Source of the DNA: Syntrophaceae bacterium UBA1062 | GTDB lineage: Bacteria > Desulfobacterota > Desulfomonilia > UBA1062 | Assembly (NCBI GenBank): GCA_002316295.1 | Contig: DCDF01000014.1 | Location: 1 to 18,012, forward strand | DNA: 18,012 bases | Direction of reading: 5' to 3' | Shown: in pieces, positions 14,545-18,012 of the stretch | Layout of the letters: each line of letters begins with the position of its first letter | Numbering within the stretch: position 1 is the stretch's first letter | Translations under genes and position numbers: made by a program | Notes under the pieces: model-generated | The model's database searches: none | The model's input: the letters and a program-made list of their open reading frames with translations, nothing else | What the model was told of the DNA's origin: nothing

Positions 14545-15611
14545 AAAGACGCAGCGCCAGGCTGAAAAACCGGAAAGACATCACCATAATCATCGCCGTC
14601 GTCCTCGCCGTGCTCGCGGGAGCGGCCTTTCTGATCGTGGTGTCTCAGGACCGCGATGACGGGCCGGGCCAGCCTCTTCTGTCCATCGAGGAGTGCGGCT
14701 CCCCCGAACTCCTCATCAAGGGCTGCCTCTTCGATCTCGGTATCGACAGGAAAGATGTCCGGTTTTCCGAGAACAAGGTCAACGTAGCTCCGCGCAGAGC
14801 TCTTTCTCTCAAGAGGATCGAACGGGCCTTTGCACCGATCAGGGATGTGGGCGAGCTCCATATCGAGAACGCAGGGCATGTGCGGATCATCGTCAACAGG
14901 GAGGAGTGGAACGTCTACTTCTCCGGGGTCCCAGGCCGGCAGGCCAGATGCGCCATCATTGTCGACGACATCGGGCTGAACCTGAAATTTGCAAAGGATT
15001 TTTCCACCATAGACGCGGACCTCACCTTCTCCGTCCTCCCGGATAGGCCATTTTCCGTAAAAGCGGCGCGGTTTCTCCACGGAAAAGGAAAGGAGATCCT
15101 GCTTCACCTACCCATGGAGGGCAATGGAAAGGATCCGGGCAAAGGGGCGATCTACTGGAATATGCCCCGCGCGGAGATCCGCTCGGTTCTCAGGCAGGAT
15201 CTGAGAAGCGTGCCTCATGTGAAAGGCGTGAACAACCACATGGGCTCTCTGATAACGCCGGATAAAGATATCATGCGTATCGTGCTGAGGGATATCAGGG
15301 ACCAGGGGCTGTTCTTCGTCGATAGCCTGACGACCTCCAGGTCGGTCTGCCGGGCCGTGGCTCAAGAGGTCGAGATTCCCTTTATTGCCCGGGATGTTTT
15401 TCTCGACAACGAGCGCACCGATTCCTATATCACGGCCCAGATAAACAAGCTTGTTGAGATCTCACTTCTGTATTCCGATGCGGTCGCCATCTGCCATCCC
15501 TATCCGGAGACCTTTGCCGTGCTGGCGCGGGAGGCCCCGAAGATCAGAGGGAGGGGGGTGAATATCGTTAGGGTCTCCGAGCTGATCCACAAACAGGGAA
15601 GCGCTCCATGA
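14541..15611 (+). CDS. Divergent polysaccharide deacetylase (YibQ-like)
   Basis: A 356-residue protein with a basic cytoplasmic start, a membrane anchor (about 14-34) and a periplasmic divergent polysaccharide deacetylase domain (about 136-350). Family motifs include the strand AIIVDDIG (about 139-146, D142/D143), LLHLPME (about 187-193), GVNNHMGS (about 229-236), FFVDSLTT (about 258-265) and ICHPYP (about 317-322). Residues about 45-130 form a small alpha/beta region of unknown role. The substrate is unproven for the family; peptidoglycan or an envelope glycan is the natural guess beside ctpA and envC. In many proteobacteria this family follows ctpA and envC, as here. The ATG overlaps the ctpA stop (ATGA), indicating coupled translation. 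Confidence 0.9.
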   Translation: MKRRSARLKNRKDITIIIAVVLAVLAGAAFLIVVSQDRDDGPGQPLLSIEECGSPELLIKGCLFDLGIDRKDVRFSENKVNVAPRRALSLKRIERAFAPIRDVGELHIENAGHVRIIVNREEWNVYFSGVPGRQARCAIIVDDIGLNLKFAKDFSTIDADLTFSVLPDRPFSVKAARFLHGKGKEILLHLPMEGNGKDPGKGAIYWNMPRAEIRSVLRQDLRSVPHVKGVNNHMGSLITPDKDIMRIVLRDIRDQGLFFVDSLTTSRSVCRAVAQEVEIPFIARDVFLDNERTDSYITAQINKLVEISLLYSDAVAICHPYPETFAVLAREAPKIRGRGVNIVRVSELIHKQGSAP

Positions 15612-15638
15612 CAGATGCAGGAGGAGGCCCGGCGTCGA

Positions 15639-15667
15639 TTGACTCGACCCGTGCTTTGGACTATACA
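15639..15667 (+). promoter_or_regulatory. Sigma-70-like promoter for the nusG-like/hflX pair
   Basis: TTGACT (15639-15644) and TATACA (15662-15667) are separated by exactly 17 nt, matching the consensus at 5 of 6 and 4 of 6 bases. The expected start near 15674 leaves a leader of about 14 nt that still keeps a GGAG ribosome site before the ATG at 15688. The site lies in the 76-nt gap after the deacetylase gene, suggesting a new transcription unit. Confidence 0.5.
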
Positions 15668-15687
15668 TTACAGGTGGAGCAGACCCA

Positions 15688-16188
15688 ATGAAGCAGTGGT
15701 TCGTGGTCCAGACAAATCCCAAGGAAGACGATGTCGCCTGCATGGTCCTCAGGCAGCAGGGCATCGGAATCTACCAGCCGTTCATGGAGAAATACGTCTT
15801 TCACGCCCGAAAGAAGATCCTCAAGAAGTATCCGCTGTTTCCCAACTATATCTTTGTCAATATCCCGCCTGTGGAAGAAGAATACCACAAGATCAGGTGG
15901 TGCCGGGGAGTGAGGAGGATCCTGCTGGACAATTACCAGCCCGTGCCGATCGACGACGAATTCATCCGGGGCCTGTGCACCCTGGAGGACAAGACATCCG
16001 GCACCATCAAGAAGCCCGTGTCCTTCGCTCCGGGGGATATTGTCCGGATAAAGTCCGGCCCCATGAAGGACCTTTACGGCGTGTTCGAGGCGTGGGGGTC
16101 GGATGAGGGGCGGGTGCGAATTCTCATCGAGATGGTGAGCAACCGGGCCAAGGTCGTCATGCACGCCTCTCTCATAGAAAAGGCGTAA
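15688..16188 (+). CDS. NusG/RfaH-family transcription elongation factor paralogue
   Basis: This 166-residue protein has an N-terminal NGN domain (about 1-95: MKQWFVVQTNPKEDDVA, the strand YPLFPNYIFV at 48-57, WCRGVRRILL) and a C-terminal KOW domain (about 112-165: FAPGDIVRIKSGPMKDLYGVFE). The NGN domain binds RNA polymerase and KOW binds a partner such as S10 or Rho. It lacks the secE-nusG-rplK context of the housekeeping gene, so it is more likely a specialised paralogue (RfaH, LoaP or UpxY-like) that promotes read-through of particular long operons. Its target is not visible here. AGGTGGAG precedes the ATG by 8 nt, and it is followed by hflX after about 20 nt. Confidence 0.88.
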   Translation: MKQWFVVQTNPKEDDVACMVLRQQGIGIYQPFMEKYVFHARKKILKKYPLFPNYIFVNIPPVEEEYHKIRWCRGVRRILLDNYQPVPIDDEFIRGLCTLEDKTSGTIKKPVSFAPGDIVRIKSGPMKDLYGVFEAWGSDEGRVRILIEMVSNRAKVVMHASLIEKA

Positions 16189-16196
16189 ACGCTGAG

Positions 16197-16202
16197 AAGG
16201 AG
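16197..16202 (+). promoter_or_regulatory. Shine-Dalgarno site that sets an ATA start for hflX
   Basis: AAGGAG lies 6 nt before an in-frame ATA at 16209. Between the preceding in-frame stop (16104) and the GTG at 16392 there is no ATG, GTG or TTG in the hflX frame, although the conserved N-terminal region is encoded there. This site therefore decides the start. Confidence 0.65.
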
Positions 16203-16208
16203 AGTTTC

Positions 16209-17846
16209 ATACACAATATTTACGGTAACTCGAAATCGCTGAAGGCATCGGAAATCAGGGCCCTTGAGCGCCTCTACCGGAGAAGGGTCCCGCCCCAGTC
16301 AGTCATCACTCAGGAATTCGCATTAGAAATATCCAGGCTTTCCCGGGAAATCGGCATCCAGATAGGTCTTCTTCTCAGCCGGCAGGGCACCGTGGAGTAT
16401 GTGATTGCGGGAACAGCGGGAGGCATATCCATCCCCAAGCTGGAAAGAAAGCGCACCCACCCCGGGAGGCTCCAAGGCCTGAGGCTCATCCATACGCGCC
16501 TGGACCGCGGCGGTCTCACCTTCGAAGACCTCACCGATCTCGCCAAGCTGAGGCTTGACATGATCTACGCCATCGAGGTCAGGGACAGCGGGGAGCCCGG
16601 CGACGCTCATGGCGCGCATCTTCTTCCCGCCGGCGACGATGCGCCCGTATGGGCCACTCTCGATCCCACGCCCACCTACCGCCTCGATCTGCCCTTCGAC
16701 GAGTTCATCACGGCGCTCGAGGGCGAGATCACCCGCAAACAGAGGGCCCTGAGCCGCGGAGCTGGAGAAGACCGCGCGATTCTCGTGTCGGTGGTGCCGT
16801 CGATGAACGAGAACGCGAAGATTGCAATCTCCGAGTTTCAGTCTCTGGCCGCCTCGGCCGGGATCACGGTGATGGAAACCATCGTCCAGAGGCGTGAGAA
16901 GCCCGATCCCAAATATATCGTTGGAAAGGGAAAGGTTTCCGAAATCAGCATCAAGGCCCTTGCGCTGGACGCCGACCTGCTCGTCTTCGACCATGAGCTC
17001 TCGCCCTCCCAGGCCCGCTCAATATCCGAGGTCTCCGACTTGCGGGTCATCGACAGGACCCAGCTGATTCTGGACATCTTCGCACGCAGGGCCAAGACAA
17101 AGGAGGGTAAGATACAGGTGGAGCTTGCCCAGCTCCGCTACAACATGCCCAGGCTGGTGGGGAAGAACCCTTCCTTGAGCCGGCTCGCAGGCGGCATCGG
17201 AACCAGGGGGCCGGGCGAATCGAAGCTCGAAGTGGACAGGAGAAAGGCGAAAGACCGGATGACCAGGCTCGAGCGAGAGGCCGAGGCGATCAGCCGGAAG
17301 CGGAGGCTCACCCGGTCGAGGAGAGCCAGGGGCGAAGTCCCGGTGATCTCCATCATCGGCTACACGAACACCGGGAAGTCCACTCTGCTCAACACCCTGA
17401 CCAGGAGCCATGTGCTCACGGCGGACATTCCGTTCGCCACGCTCGATCCGTCGAGCAAGCGCCTGAGGTTTCCCCGGGACGTGGAGGTGATCATCACCGA
17501 TACCGTGGGCTTCATCCGCGACCTCCCGAACGATCTGCGGGCCGCATTTATGGCGACGCTCGAAGAGCTCAAGGAGGCGAATCTGCTGCTGGAGGTCATC
17601 GATTTGTCCGATCCCCATCTCGAGTACCGGATGCAGGCGGTGGACGACATACTGAAGCAGCTGAACCTTCAAGACAAACCGAGGCTGAAGGTGTTCAACA
17701 AGGCCGATCGATGTATGCCGGAATTCGCCGAGGACATCGTACGCCGCTTCGGCGGGGTGGCTGTATCCGCGCTCGACAGGTCGACACTGAGGCCGCTGAT
17801 CGAAAAAATGGAGTCGTTCTTCCTGGACAGGGATATCGCCAGGTGA
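16209..17846 (+). CDS. hflX: Ribosome-associated GTPase HflX, probable ATA start
   Basis: With a start at 16209 the protein has 545 residues. It has an extended N-terminal region (about 1-130, including LKASEIRALERLYRRRVPP), the HflX nucleotide-binding domain 1 with its linker GGIGTRGPGESKLE (about 329-342), and a TRAFAC GTPase domain with G1 GYTNTGKST (384-392), G3 DTVGF (431-435) and G4 NKAD (497-500). HflX splits stalled 70S ribosomes under stress. The longer N-terminus is seen in many non-enteric HflX proteins. The first conventional start codon is the GTG at 16392, which would cut off 61 in-frame residues of family-like sequence and has no ribosome site. ATA at 16209 follows AAGGAG. A sequencing error (ATG read as ATA) is the main alternative. 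It is probably co-transcribed with the nusG-like gene. Confidence 0.9.
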   Translation: MHNIYGNSKSLKASEIRALERLYRRRVPPQSVITQEFALEISRLSREIGIQIGLLLSRQGTVEYVIAGTAGGISIPKLERKRTHPGRLQGLRLIHTRLDRGGLTFEDLTDLAKLRLDMIYAIEVRDSGEPGDAHGAHLLPAGDDAPVWATLDPTPTYRLDLPFDEFITALEGEITRKQRALSRGAGEDRAILVSVVPSMNENAKIAISEFQSLAASAGITVMETIVQRREKPDPKYIVGKGKVSEISIKALALDADLLVFDHELSPSQARSISEVSDLRVIDRTQLILDIFARRAKTKEGKIQVELAQLRYNMPRLVGKNPSLSRLAGGIGTRGPGESKLEVDRRKAKDRMTRLEREAEAISRKRRLTRSRRARGEVPVISIIGYTNTGKSTLLNTLTRSHVLTADIPFATLDPSSKRLRFPRDVEVIITDTVGFIRDLPNDLRAAFMATLEELKEANLLLEVIDLSDPHLEYRMQAVDDILKQLNLQDKPRLKVFNKADRCMPEFAEDIVRRFGGVAVSALDRSTLRPLIEKMESFFLDRDIAR

Positions 17847-17900
17847 CTTCCCGGGAAACCCCCGGCGTGAAAATCGGAATATGAGCCATTTCCACGCAGT

Positions 17901-17923
17901 CCTGGGGTCACATCCAGGGGTCA
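17901..17923 (+). repeat. Short tandem pair of CCWGGGGTCA
   Basis: CCTGGGGTCA (17901-17910) and CCAGGGGTCA (17914-17923) are two 10-bp near-identical copies with a 13-bp period. The second copy runs into the left arm of the long inverted repeat. They may be part of the same element or traces of repeated insertion. The 54 nt between the hflX stop and this point show nothing else clear. Confidence 0.6.
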
Positions 17924-18004
17924 GGTCTCAACATATGACATTTTTCTGGCTTGGCAGGCCTGGCACTTACCTGGGATAATGTCATATGTTGAGACCTGAC
18001 CCCT
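17916..18004. repeat. Perfect 27-bp inverted repeat, REP/MITE-like palindrome
   Basis: The arms 17916-17942 (beginning AGGGGTCAGGTCTCAACATA) and 17978-18004 (ending GAGACCTGACCCCT) are perfect reverse complements. They enclose a 35-nt loop that itself contains an 8-bp palindrome, CAGGCCTG. From memory, GGGGTCAGGTCT-type ends are common in deltaproteobacterial genomes beside REP-associated tyrosine transposases (RAYT, Y1 family), so this is probably a non-autonomous palindromic element or the edge of such a unit. It lies about 70 bp after hflX and could also act as a transcription barrier, but it has no U-tract typical of an intrinsic terminator. No transposase is visible in the window. Confidence 0.85.
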
Positions 18005-18012
18005 CCCCTGTT

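Noticed and set aside
17847..17900. Possible intrinsic terminator right after hflX around TTCCCGGGAA
   Set aside because: The stem is only 5 bp with no loop or following T-run, so it does not support a terminator.
1..18012. CRISPR arrays, tRNA or rRNA genes, prophage or insertion-sequence genes
   Set aside because: No regularly spaced repeats, tRNA-like cloverleaf, rRNA-like stretch or transposase frame was seen. Almost all of the window is filled by identified genes.

Overview
The window looks like a chromosomal segment of a motile, GC-rich Gram-negative bacterium, most likely from the former Deltaproteobacteria (Desulfobacterota / Syntrophobacter-like groups). The basis is gene content and order: flhB-flhA-flhF-flhG-fliA-cheY in one block, beside ftsE-ftsX-envC-ctpA-divergent polysaccharide deacetylase, then a NusG paralogue and an HflX with an extended N-terminus. 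The taxonomic guess is inference; there is no rRNA or marker phylogeny here.

Layout. A leftward (minus-strand) flagellar and chemotaxis operon runs from about 9825 down to 1: flhB, flhA, flhF, flhG, fliA, cheY, a FliL-like membrane protein, a large HEAT-repeat protein, an HDOD protein, and the first 13 codons of another gene that runs off the left edge. Genes are tightly packed, with zero spacing or overlaps of 1 to 32 nt, so translational coupling is likely. Three low-confidence promoter candidates lie on this strand: a sigma-54-like site just before flhB, a sigma-28-like site before cheY, and a TATAAT box before the HEAT gene.

A roughly 290 bp divergent intergenic region (9826-10119) separates this from the rightward genes: an XRE/Cro-type HTH regulator, ftsE, ftsX, an EnvC-like amidase activator with a degenerate LytM domain, a CtpA-type S41 protease, and a YibQ-like divergent polysaccharide deacetylase. 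FtsEX and EnvC form the known ATP-driven switch for peptidoglycan amidases at the septum. CtpA and the deacetylase fit a periplasmic cell-wall remodelling role.

A separate sigma-70-like promoter (15639-15667) precedes a NusG/RfaH-like transcription factor and hflX. hflX has no ATG, GTG or TTG codon positioned for its conserved N-terminus. A well placed Shine-Dalgarno sequence instead points to an ATA start at 16209, which makes a 545-residue protein. The right edge carries a perfect 27-bp inverted repeat around a 35-nt loop, preceded by short direct repeats. It resembles REP-type or RAYT-associated palindromic elements.

Most of the window is conventional core machinery. The parts most worth a second look are the ATA start of hflX, the palindromic element, the FliL-like/HEAT/HDOD extension of the flagellar operon, and the XRE regulator placed between the flagellar and division operons.
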